Position numbers and translations under genes: made by a program
Notes under the pieces: model-generated
What the model was told of the DNA's origin: nothing
The model's database searches: none
The model's input: the letters and a program-made list of their open reading frames with translations, nothing else
NCBI GenBank assembly: GCA_934746645.1
Contig: CAKVFE010000001.1
Coordinates: forward strand, 124,001 to 188,000
Reading direction: 5' to 3'
DNA from: an uncultured Clostridia bacterium
GTDB taxonomy: Bacteria > Bacillota > Clostridia > Christensenellales > UBA1242
DNA length: 64,000 nucleotides
Part shown: positions 42,238 through 51,807 of the stretch, piece after piece
Layout of the letters: each line of letters begins with the position of its first letter
Position numbering within the stretch: position 1 is the first letter of the stretch

Positions 42238-45200
42238 CTATTGTGCGTTGGTAACTTTAAACTCAACTGTTTTAAGTTCATTGTCACCAAGCATTAATTT
42301 TAGTTTAAATGTTCTTAATTTAATTGTTGTACCAGCAGTTCCTTTTAATCCAGATGAATTAATTGTTATACCAGTAAGAGATCTACTTTCACCAGTTGCT
42401 GGACAATTAATCATTCTTGTTACAGCGTCATTTAAAGCATCTTCTGTGCCATTAAAGTTGCCTGTAACACCTAAATCTGCAAGCATTATGCGTGCACTTA
42501 CAGTACCATTACCTGTTATTGTTACTGCACTAAAATGATTAGTTCCAGTACCATTATCAAATAATATTGTTATTTGGTCTGTTATGTCACCATGGTCATC
42601 AAGATCATAAGTAACATTGTATGTTTCCATTAAGCCACTAACTCCAATATTACATGAGATTGTTAATGTAAATGATTGACTTAAATCTATATCTTTAGTT
42701 ATTTTATCATCACCTTCACCAATTGTTTCGGTAGCTGTAATATGTAAGTTCATAATAATCTTAACATCTTTTGGAACTTCTCTAGATTTAAAGTAAATTG
42801 TTTTTTGATCTTTTGTGATATTAATTATACTACCATCTGTAATTGTAGATAAATCATTACCACCAACACTACTAATGTATTCTTTTGCCAAAGCAAAATC
42901 ATTAAATGTTAATGCAACATTTAAATTATCTAATTTTACATTATTAGTAAATACTTTAGATATAAATAATCCATTACCAGTTTCATCAATAAATGTTTCA
43001 TTTCTTTCTGTACCACTTAAATTTGGTGAAATTGACAATTTACTAGAATTTTGTTGCAATCCCACATCAGCGACTAAACTTATAGTACAATCTTTTTCAA
43101 ACTCTTGCATAGATGCACCTTCACCAAAGACAATACTATTGGTAAATACTAGGGTTTCATCTTTTAGCAATTTTTCAGTCAATGGAGTAAACTTGTCGTT
43201 ATTTAACCATGTTAATATGGTATCTAAATCACTTACTCCAATGTTCTTTTCTTTATTTAACAATATTACACTTGATTTTGGTTGAACTGATTCTCCAGTC
43301 TTAGTATTTACTAATTGAGGTTCAAATGTGTATGTAGAATTTGATTGAATAGCTCTAAATGTGTATCTTACCTTAATTGGGAATATTGAAATTTCTCTAT
43401 CTGTTGAGAATCCACCACAACTAATTGTAATAGTTATCTTTCTATTTCCATCAGTACCTATATCATTTGAACTAGTACAATAATATGGATTAATTTGTAA
43501 TTGATTACCATTAATAATAGATGCATAATCCAATCCACTCTTAATGGTATAAGTCAGCTTAATATTTGAAGGTAAATAATAATATCTAACATTTTGGCTC
43601 TCACCTTTACTATCAATGTTTCTAGTGATTATTGATAAATATGTAACATTCTTAGCTGTATCAGGATTGTATTCAGATGAATCCGGTAAATTATTGTTAC
43701 CGTCCATAGTATAAGACTTATCTACAACACCAGTTTCTGCACCAGTTGTTGTTTTTTCTCTAATTAAGTATCCAAATCTAAACAATTCGTCTAAGTTGTA
43801 TACTTTATCAGATGTTATAGCATTGTCAGGAACAAGACTTAAATCACTATCATAATCAGCAGCGTTAAATGTTAATTCAGATATTTCAAACATCTTTTCT
43901 GTATCAATTATTTCGCCAGACTTACCAACACCTTCTGTAATATCTTCATTATTATATTTGTAAGTACCAGAATATTGGAATTCTACATAAATAGTTCTAT
44001 TTGATGTAGCGCCAGTCTTACCTGGTAATTGAACTTGAATAGTTGCTTTAATAGTATCATAAGTTACAGACATTTGAGGTATAAAGTATATTGTTGTATT
44101 ATCGGCACTCAATGTATAATAATTTTGAGGGCGCTCAACTACACTAAATGTTGACCCCTTTTTACCCATTGATATAGTTACATTATAAATAATACCTTTT
44201 ATAACTTCATCTCTATCAATAACAATTTTACTAGTATCAGTCGAATCAAATGTTGCTTCACTTTCTGTAGCAATATTAAACAAGTTAATTATGTTATAAC
44301 CATGCAAGCCAACACTAGGAGTTGTTGTAAGATCTGTTTCATAATTAAATTCAGATGAACTTTTTGATAATCCATCATCTTTATATAAATCTTTAGCAAA
44401 TTGATTAGCAATATCTATTGGATTAGATTCAGTTGTTCCAACTGAATTATTATCTTTAAATGCAATAGTATCTAATACAGGCATAATCTTTATTTTTATT
44501 GATTTATTTGGATTATAAGCTTCAGTTTCAAAATCTAATTTATTTTCAGTTGAACTAGAATTACTTGAATAATACAAACCGGATTTTTTACCAGATAAAT
44601 CATAATAATAAGGAATTTCAATTGTAGTAGTTTGAGGAACAGACATAAACTTAATTCTTGGATTAGTATCATCATTAATTAATGTATAATACAAATCTTC
44701 TGAACCACCCTCATCTAATTTTAATATAACATTAGCATAAGTAATATCTTTATTCTCTCTTTGTTGCTCACCTTTAACTTGAGCACTATTGTTTGATTGT
44801 TTAACAATCAATCCATTATTGAATGTAAGTTCAGCTTCCGAACCAGCATATACAACCAATTCGCTAGTTGACTTGCCTATATACTCAACTGATTCGTTAT
44901 AAATATTAGGTTTAACAGTTAGACGAATGATTGCTTCATAACTTTCAGTACCACCTTGCCAAGTTATTGTATATTTTACAAATACATTTTCTTCTTTATT
45001 GATAGCACCAATAGTTAATGTAAGTTTTCCATCTCCACCTACAGTATTAATAAATGTATAATCTTTATGAACACCATCTACAGTACAAGTATCTGCACTT
45101 GTTGTAATTCTTGGATTAGTTGCTGTAAACTCTTCACTTAATGAATTTCCATCATAATCTGTTGGATTAAATAAATTGGTATCATAATTATTAAGTAATA

Positions 45201-48200
45201 TTGTTTTTGTTATTTCAGCACCAGTAGCAGCTGTAATAACATACGCTGTACTTCCAATATAACTACTATTCAAATTAATATCAGGCACTAATACAATATC
45301 ATAAGTTAATTCATATTTAGTATTAAATGCTTCTCTTGAAACAGCAAATGTAAGGACATAATTTTTACCAACATTATTAGAATAGAATTGAACAACATTA
45401 CCATTTTTAATAACATACATATCTAAATAAACTTGTTTGCTTACTTCTGTTTCTGTAGGATCAACCATAATTCTATATTTAGATTCATCAGCAATATATC
45501 CAATTCCACTATTGTTTGTTCCAGTTGTATTTGATGCCCATACCATATCACCAGATACTACTTTTGTAATACTTACTGAAATGCCTGATAATGAATCATT
45601 ACCTGAAACAAGCCAAGTATCATTATCTGTTGGATTTTGCCAAGTATCAGAAATTGTTAATATATCAATTGCTTGTCTACCTGACACTAATGTTGTAATA
45701 TTTGTATTTTCTTTCAATTTTAAGTTTGGATATAATTTAATATTAAGTTGTTTTGGATCTTCTCCACTAACACTATAATTAGTCCAAACACTAAATGATA
45801 CATTAATACCATTTGTATCAACAATATCTTCAAAGTTGATAATTAAATTACTACCAGTGTAACTAAGAATCTTGTTGCTATCATTTACTGGCATTCCATT
45901 AAAGTAACATTGAGGTAAACCTTGAGTATAATTGTATTTTACAGCATACTTAAATCCATCTGGAGGTACTAATCCCAATGATAAATAATCAAGTAGATTG
46001 TAATTAGTGTCACCATACATAGTAATTACTTCATTTGGGACATTTGCTTCTATTACACTTAAATCTTTATAAACTTCAAATACATAATCAATATATGCGC
46101 CATTAAATAGTGTAGCTCTAACAGTTAGATCTTCTGTTGCATTAACTGGAGATGAAACGATTTGTAAAATATTGTTAGTAATCTTTCCAGTTGTACCACT
46201 TACAATACTAAATGATATTGGAAGCATTCCATCTTTTAATGTTACAGTTTTAGTACTATTAGTGAACACTAATCTATATTTGTTTGCTTCTGTTGTCGCT
46301 ACAATGTTAAAGTTTTCACCTTCACGATCATCATAGGCTTGTATTCTTACATTTTGATTAATATAGTTACTCAATAAATCAATTTGAGTTCCTACTCTTA
46401 CAACTTCATTAGATGCAGTATCACCTAATGGATAATTGACTGTAAGGATATATGAAGGATCTAATCTAAATTGATAATCATAAGTTTCGCCCGGTTTGTT
46501 TATTGATGTTGCAATAGACAATTTGTACAAGACGCTTTCATTTACTGAATTTTTTATATTTAAAATTAATGATTCTAAAATTCCGTTATTAATATTTGCG
46601 ATAACTTCAACATTATCATCATTCTCTACAGGATAAGCAACACCATTTTCATATCTATAAAGTGTAAATGCTGTATATAGTGAACTCAATAATTCATTAC
46701 CATCTGCACCTTTTAACGATAATATATTATTTCTTTCATTAATGTTAAATAAGTAAATTGTATATGCTCCTAGAGTAACTGTATCAGAAGAATCTAAAGT
46801 ATAATTATAATTTTTAAATGATTGTGTATCATTACTTCTTGCACTTTCATTAGGAGCATCACTAATACTAAATGTTACACTTGCTGTAACTTTGCACCAA
46901 AATACTCCAATTTCTTGAACAACTGGATTTTCTGGATTACCTTCTTTAAACAATACTTTAATAGGAACAGTTAAATTATTAGGAATTGATCTTGTTGAAA
47001 ATATTCCTGATGAAATTAGATTCTTTTGTGCTGTACTAGAGAATAATGTTTCAAATATAGCTTGATCATCCCCCAACTTTTCAGTATCATAAGCCAATTG
47101 CAATAAACTACCAATAATATTAGATGTGTCTATAGCATTCAAATTAGAATCTGTATTTATATTTTTGATTTTTATAAAATCATTTGTAATTGAAGATGTT
47201 GATGTAGAGAATTCTTTGTTAACATAACTATCATTATCAAAGAAATTAGCTTCTTTGCCTGATACTAATGTAAATTTAGTATCGTCTTGATTAGTTATAC
47301 CACTTTGCAATGTTGCAGTATAACCTGGTTTGATAATAACTGACAATTCATTACCATTGATTGAAGTCATTTCATTTTTAATATAATAATCTTCATCATT
47401 TAATACATAGTAATATAATTTTAATTTTATTGTACGATCAGAATATACATTATATGCTGTCAATATTGTACGAGGAATTTCTGGTCCAGTTGAAGTCAAA
47501 ATTGATGATGCATTCTCTGCACTTGTCAATGATGCAAAACTTGTATTATCTCCAATAAGTTCAAAGCTTGTTGGTAAGTATGTTTGATCTTTTATACTTT
47601 TTACTTTGTATATCTCACTTAAATCTAGTTTACCATCATTAACTGTTGTAGAAACACTAATATTTTCAGTTGGAACTTCAAATTTGATTGAACTTAAAAC
47701 TGTAATATAGTATTCGGTAGAAGTATCACTAAATGGAGAAGTTACTGTAATTTTTGCCATTGTGTTTTCAGATATATATCTAGAATATACCATCAATTTA
47801 CCATCATCAGGACGAGTAGAATAAGTTATTCCACCAGATGAATCAATAAAGTAAATTGGAGGAACATTACCGATTGATGTTGTTGTATCAATAGTATATG
47901 TACAGAATCTACCGATATTGCCATCAGTATCTAAAATAGCTTTAATGAAAGTTCGTGCTTTAGAATTTGATTCTTCATATTGACCACTTAGAGAATTGTA
48001 AACATACACATTCTTTTCTTGTCTATCTAGTAATAAGTCTTGATATTTACCGCCATCTAATTGAAGAGAGCGTTCTAATGTTTGACCATTTGCAACAAAT
48101 CCTAAATAAGAATTTGGATCTTGTTCATTTGTTAAATCACCATAAGGTGAATATGTCTCAAACACCACAGGTTTTTGTATTAATACAATATTAATAGATG

Positions 48201-51200
48201 CCGATCTTTGATCTATATATCCGTTAGTTGTTTTATATATACTTATAGTACATTCAACTTTTAATTTGACGCCATTAGTTTCACCTTTTATAGGCTTCAA
48301 CATTCCAGCTATCAAGTTTTGTTTTTCAGCTTCGGTTGGGTTATTGATTATTTCTATATAATCACTAACCTTAGCTGTACTTGATGGTGCACCATCAGCA
48401 AATGTTATATTCCAATCAATTGAAATAACATCTGTATTACTTAAATTTCTAAGCATATTAACATAGCTAATTACATAATTTTGTGTACCAATATACTTAT
48501 CAATTTTTGAATTGTAATTACCATCGGGATCTTGTTTTTGAATATCAAAAGTATAATCTAAGTTTAAATCAAATTGAGTATCAACACCCGGTTCTTTCCA
48601 TTTAATTTCATCTAAAGATACAACCTGTGGAGATAATGTGAAAGTATCTTTAACTCCTGTTTGATCATCTCCTGTTCCAGTTGTAAGATTAAATGAATCT
48701 ATACTTGCATAGTTTACAATCATATTTACTGTTGATTTTGAACTATCAAATATATTTCTTAGTGCTCCACTAGCATTTACTTTTAAGTCAAATGCTTCTG
48801 GTTTGTAATTATATGATGCATTTTTATTAATTTCCGCATCTACTTCAACATTAAATATAACATTATTAGGGTCAAATTCAGATTTTACATTGACATCAAC
48901 TGAATCATAGCTAAATGATGAATTACCGATATAACCATTATTGTATGCATTAAGCATTGCTTGTGTTAAATTGGTTTTATAATCAATTATTGCATTATCA
49001 ATATAATTCTTATTTGCTGTATCAAACTCGCCTTTAGCATTCAAATAGAATGGACTAACTTTCAAATTGTATGTTTGATCAGCCAACAATTGAATAGTAT
49101 CTGTAGTAGAAGAATCTCCACCTTGTGTTATATTACGCAAAGTATATGTTGTTGGATCTGCATCATTAGTTGTATAGAAATTTAAACTTTCAAGATAATT
49201 GTTAACTACAATAGAAATATCATTGGTTGATCTAGCAATAATTTGATAAACACCATTATAGCCTTCTTCACCATAACTTACGCCATTAGTATCAATAGGA
49301 TTGCCTTTATAGTCTGTCTTAACAACAGCGGCAAATACTTTTAATGGATCTCCATTGGTAATATTAATAGCTTCTAGTGTTAATTGATTACCCACATAAT
49401 AATTAAGTTCGTATGCTTTTATTTGGGTGGTGTTATATGGCATTGATTTTAATGTTGGAGTAACACCATCAGCTTCAAGTTTAACTTTAAAATATGTTGT
49501 ATCAGCGTTATTATATTTAGTTTTTGCACTTTCTTCTGTAACAAAGAATTTTACTAAAGAATATGTTGGTTTTTTGTTATTAGCACCTGTTAGTAAATAT
49601 CTACTAGAATCCAACAATTGTCTATAACTATAACCTTCAATATCTTGTTTGTTGATAATCATTGTTGTGTTAAGTGCATTTGAGCCAGTATCTCTTGTTG
49701 TATACAATCTCAATTCTTGTACACCATTTTCCAAAGCTTCTACACCAATATCAACATATTTATCTCCTGTTGTATAGAAGTCTAAATCTGTTTTTGTCTT
49801 AGAAGTTGGAATATAGAAACGCAATCTATAATTTCTAGATCTATTAGCGTTAGTAATTGGGTTAATACATCTAATACGCCAAATTGGATTGGTTGTGCTA
49901 GATGGATTTTCAATTTCAAAAATATCTGATGTGTCAAATTCATATTGACTTGTACTACCCTCTTGTTTATTCATAATAGATAGAACACGAAGTTCAGTCA
50001 ATCTATAAGCCAAGTCATCAGAATCAAATTCTTCATCATTTGAAGGAATAAGTGACAATTGGAATTTATTTTTAAGTTCTGTAACATCAAATTGTTGTAA
50101 TGCACCATGAGGTTCAAATTCAACTTTATCAGTTATAGAAGACTTAACTTCACTTATTTCAATTTCTTTAATATTAAATATTGTACGACTTTCAACATAC
50201 ATATAGAAATATGCTGCTTGTTCGTCAATACGATTATCATTAATCTTTATGTATTTTTCGCCATCTTGATTGGTGTAAGTAACAGAATCTATAAATGCTT
50301 GACCATTATCATATAATTTTTGATTATTGTTAGGATCATAAAATTCTCTAGTGTCAGCTTTTATATAATCTTGATAATTAGAAATATAGTTACTTAAATC
50401 TGTATAGAAGTTTTGACGAGGCTCGCCTTCAAACTTATTATTTTCATCAAGATACTTAGAATCATTTTTGTCTACATATTCTTCTTGCATAGAATATGTT
50501 CTTAATGCTTTAGCTGTAATTATAACTGGTGCTTTTGTACTAGTTATCGCTTTAGCTGTATATTCTACAAATTTTCTTTTCTCTAATCTTCTACCTTGAC
50601 AAGTAGAACCCAAATAGTTGCCATTGTTATCTTTAAATGGTCCTTTATGTCCGTGTTCAATATAATCTGGACAATAGAATCCTTCTTTCTGTGTTCCGGC
50701 TGTTACTATCTGTAAAGCACTTTCATTACCACTTTTTATAGTGATATCTTTATATGACTCAATCAAGTCTGTTTCTTTTCCAGTATTAGAGTTTAATGCT
50801 AAGTTAGGATTGGTATAAACATATAATCCAAATTGACTAGAACCAGCATTGATAAGTTTATCATCATCTTCACTATCAAAGTCTGAAGCTAATACAAGTC
50901 CGTTGTTAGGAATAGGAACATCAACCAAAATCTTTAATTTAGTCTTAGATACTACCAACTTTGTTTTTGCTTCAATAACAACTTCGCCACCGATATTGTT
51001 GCCATTAGCATCTTTTTTAAGTTTGATAGTAAACTCTTGTCCTGCTTTAACGGTGCTTGGTATCTCTACAATATTAGCACCATCTGCATATACAAGTTTA
51101 AGTTCGACATCTAACTGATTTGCATTTTCAGGTAAAAAGTTAATGGTTGTCTTATAATCATCAACCACTCTTACCTTATCAGTTTCCCATGACAACTCAG

Positions 51201-51318
51201 TAATATCTATTTTCTTATTGCTAAATGCACCACTAATAGCTGCTACAGCTGTTGCAATGCCCAACAATCCAAGTATACTACCTAATATTATACCTATAAT
51301 TTTGAACGCTTTTTTCAT
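42238..51318 (-). CDS. Giant exported protein of 3026 residues with beta-rich repeats
   Basis: One uninterrupted reading frame encodes 3026 residues. It has a basic start, MKKAFK, a single hydrophobic segment (about residues 7-29) and then an extracytoplasmic region of many beta-rich domains in the Ig-like/bacterial Big style, rich in Thr, Asn, Asp, Ser and Tyr. There are few cysteines and no obvious catalytic motif. It ends ELKTVEFKVTNAQ with no LPXTG, SLH or GW module, so attachment would rely on the N-terminal segment or a partner. The start at 51318 follows GTGGAGAAA. It is the largest gene here, with its own consensus promoter and a long leader. A cell-surface adhesin or scaffold is inferred, not shown. 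Confidence 0.8.
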   Translation of the reverse strand: MKKAFKIIGIILGSILGLLGIATAVAAISGAFSNKKIDITELSWETDKVRVVDDYKTTINFLPENANQLDVELKLVYADGANIVEIPSTVKAGQEFTIKLKKDANGNNIGGEVVIEAKTKLVVSKTKLKILVDVPIPNNGLVLASDFDSEDDDKLINAGSSQFGLYVYTNPNLALNSNTGKETDLIESYKDITIKSGNESALQIVTAGTQKEGFYCPDYIEHGHKGPFKDNNGNYLGSTCQGRRLEKRKFVEYTAKAITSTKAPVIITAKALRTYSMQEEYVDKNDSKYLDENNKFEGEPRQNFYTDLSNYISNYQDYIKADTREFYDPNNNQKLYDNGQAFIDSVTYTNQDGEKYIKINDNRIDEQAAYFYMYVESRTIFNIKEIEISEVKSSITDKVEFEPHGALQQFDVTELKNKFQLSLIPSNDEEFDSDDLAYRLTELRVLSIMNKQEGSTSQYEFDTSDIFEIENPSSTTNPIWRIRCINPITNANRSRNYRLRFYIPTSKTKTDLDFYTTGDKYVDIGVEALENGVQELRLYTTRDTGSNALNTTMIINKQDIEGYSYRQLLDSSRYLLTGANNKKPTYSLVKFFVTEESAKTKYNNADTTYFKVKLEADGVTPTLKSMPYNTTQIKAYELNYYVGNQLTLEAINITNGDPLKVFAAVVKTDYKGNPIDTNGVSYGEEGYNGVYQIIARSTNDISIVVNNYLESLNFYTTNDADPTTYTLRNITQGGDSSTTDTIQLLADQTYNLKVSPFYLNAKGEFDTANKNYIDNAIIDYKTNLTQAMLNAYNNGYIGNSSFSYDSVDVNVKSEFDPNNVIFNVEVDAEINKNASYNYKPEAFDLKVNASGALRNIFDSSKSTVNMIVNYASIDSFNLTTGTGDDQTGVKDTFTLSPQVVSLDEIKWKEPGVDTQFDLNLDYTFDIQKQDPDGNYNSKIDKYIGTQNYVISYVNMLRNLSNTDVISIDWNITFADGAPSSTAKVSDYIEIINNPTEAEKQNLIAGMLKPIKGETNGVKLKVECTISIYKTTNGYIDQRSASINIVLIQKPVVFETYSPYGDLTNEQDPNSYLGFVANGQTLERSLQLDGGKYQDLLLDRQEKNVYVYNSLSGQYEESNSKARTFIKAILDTDGNIGRFCTYTIDTTTSIGNVPPIYFIDSSGGITYSTRPDDGKLMVYSRYISENTMAKITVTSPFSDTSTEYYITVLSSIKFEVPTENISVSTTVNDGKLDLSEIYKVKSIKDQTYLPTSFELIGDNTSFASLTSAENASSILTSTGPEIPRTILTAYNVYSDRTIKLKLYYYVLNDEDYYIKNEMTSINGNELSVIIKPGYTATLQSGITNQDDTKFTLVSGKEANFFDNDSYVNKEFSTSTSSITNDFIKIKNINTDSNLNAIDTSNIIGSLLQLAYDTEKLGDDQAIFETLFSSTAQKNLISSGIFSTRSIPNNLTVPIKVLFKEGNPENPVVQEIGVFWCKVTASVTFSISDAPNESARSNDTQSFKNYNYTLDSSDTVTLGAYTIYLFNINERNNILSLKGADGNELLSSLYTAFTLYRYENGVAYPVENDDNVEVIANINNGILESLILNIKNSVNESVLYKLSIATSINKPGETYDYQFRLDPSYILTVNYPLGDTASNEVVRVGTQIDLLSNYINQNVRIQAYDDREGENFNIVATTEANKYRLVFTNSTKTVTLKDGMLPISFSIVSGTTGKITNNILQIVSSPVNATEDLTVRATLFNGAYIDYVFEVYKDLSVIEANVPNEVITMYGDTNYNLLDYLSLGLVPPDGFKYAVKYNYTQGLPQCYFNGMPVNDSNKILSYTGSNLIINFEDIVDTNGINVSFSVWTNYSVSGEDPKQLNIKLYPNLKLKENTNITTLVSGRQAIDILTISDTWQNPTDNDTWLVSGNDSLSGISVSITKVVSGDMVWASNTTGTNNSGIGYIADESKYRIMVDPTETEVSKQVYLDMYVIKNGNVVQFYSNNVGKNYVLTFAVSREAFNTKYELTYDIVLVPDINLNSSYIGSTAYVITAATGAEITKTILLNNYDTNLFNPTDYDGNSLSEEFTATNPRITTSADTCTVDGVHKDYTFINTVGGDGKLTLTIGAINKEENVFVKYTITWQGGTESYEAIIRLTVKPNIYNESVEYIGKSTSELVVYAGSEAELTFNNGLIVKQSNNSAQVKGEQQRENKDITYANVILKLDEGGSEDLYYTLINDDTNPRIKFMSVPQTTTIEIPYYYDLSGKKSGLYYSSNSSSTENKLDFETEAYNPNKSIKIKIMPVLDTIAFKDNNSVGTTESNPIDIANQFAKDLYKDDGLSKSSSEFNYETDLTTTPSVGLHGYNIINLFNIATESEATFDSTDTSKIVIDRDEVIKGIIYNVTISMGKKGSTFSVVERPQNYYTLSADNTTIYFIPQMSVTYDTIKATIQVQLPGKTGATSNRTIYVEFQYSGTYKYNNEDITEGVGKSGEIIDTEKMFEISELTFNAADYDSDLSLVPDNAITSDKVYNLDELFRFGYLIREKTTTGAETGVVDKSYTMDGNNNLPDSSEYNPDTAKNVTYLSIITRNIDSKGESQNVRYYYLPSNIKLTYTIKSGLDYASIINGNQLQINPYYCTSSNDIGTDGNRKITITISCGGFSTDREISIFPIKVRYTFRAIQSNSTYTFEPQLVNTKTGESVQPKSSVILLNKEKNIGVSDLDTILTWLNNDKFTPLTEKLLKDETLVFTNSIVFGEGASMQEFEKDCTISLVADVGLQQNSSKLSISPNLSGTERNETFIDETGNGLFISKVFTNNVKLDNLNVALTFNDFALAKEYISSVGGNDLSTITDGSIINITKDQKTIYFKSREVPKDVKIIMNLHITATETIGEGDDKITKDIDLSQSFTLTISCNIGVSGLMETYNVTYDLDDHGDITDQITILFDNGTGTNHFSAVTITGNGTVSARIMLADLGVTGNFNGTEDALNDAVTRMINCPATGESRSLTGITINSSGLKGTAGTTIKLRTFKLKLMLGDNELKTVEFKVTNAQ

Positions 51319-51377
51319 TTGTTTTCTCCACTTATAAAATAAACAAACTTTAGTCAATTATTATTTAAAATAATATG

Positions 51378-51591
51378 TGCTACTACGCATCTTTTTATTT
51401 ACTAGTAGCATTAAAATAAAAATTAAATATTAATGTTAATTAATCCATTTTTCATATATTAAGCAAAATTAATATTTAACAACTTTTTATTAATAGTAAA
51501 ACTTATTGATAAAATTAAAATGTCGCAGTTACTATTAAAAGTTTTAAACTTGCAAAATCAATAAACAAAACAAGGTAATATTGATGCAAGT
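51378..51591 (-). promoter_or_regulatory. Three hairpins in the giant gene's leader
   Basis: In order of transcription: ACTTGCA / TGCAAGT with adjoining TCAATA / TATTGA (51591-51548); TTAATAGTAA / TTACTATTAA (51538-51490); and TGCTACTA / TAGTAGCA (51410-51378). The last ends about 60 bases before the start codon. None has a T-run, so this is not a terminator series. It may regulate stability or translation. No known riboswitch is recognised. Confidence 0.5.
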
Positions 51592-51604
51592 CTATCATAC
51601 TTAA

Positions 51605-51633
51605 ATTATACTTTTATACATATTAATTGTCAA
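51605..51633 (-). promoter_or_regulatory. Consensus sigma-A promoter of the giant gene
   Basis: Minus strand TTGACA (51633-51628), exactly 17 bases, TATAAT (51610-51605): both hexamers are the full consensus. This is the strongest promoter I can see in the window. Confidence 0.8.
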
Positions 51634-51769
51634 ACTTAATACACAACAAAAGGCTTTATTAAATAGTTTTTTCTAAAGTAGAATTTTAGACTAAAATACA
51701 ATATTATTTATACTCTAAAATACCATCAATACATAAAATGAAAGTTAATAATTAAAACATTTTTCAAAC

Positions 51770-51802
51770 AAAAAAAGACAACCATATTATGTTGTCCTTT
51801 TT
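51770..51802 (-). terminator. Intrinsic terminator after the 1082-residue lipoprotein gene
   Basis: AAAGGACAACATA / TATGGTTGTCTTT imperfect stem with T-run on the minus strand. Confidence 0.75.
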
Positions 51803-51807
51803 TATAT

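Larger units (their letters stand above)
51319..51807 (-). other. Gene-free interval holding the giant gene's leader and promoter
   Basis: From about 51598 down to 51319 the interval would be transcribed as a 280-base leader with three successive inverted repeats, described separately. The promoter is at 51605-51633. Bases 51640-51769 are AT-rich with nothing I can name, and the terminator of the upstream lipoprotein gene is at 51770-51802. Confidence 0.6.

Noticed and set aside
42815..43285. Plus-strand 156-residue frame in the giant gene
   Set aside because: It is a shadow in a long AT-rich coding region; no ribosome site or known domain.
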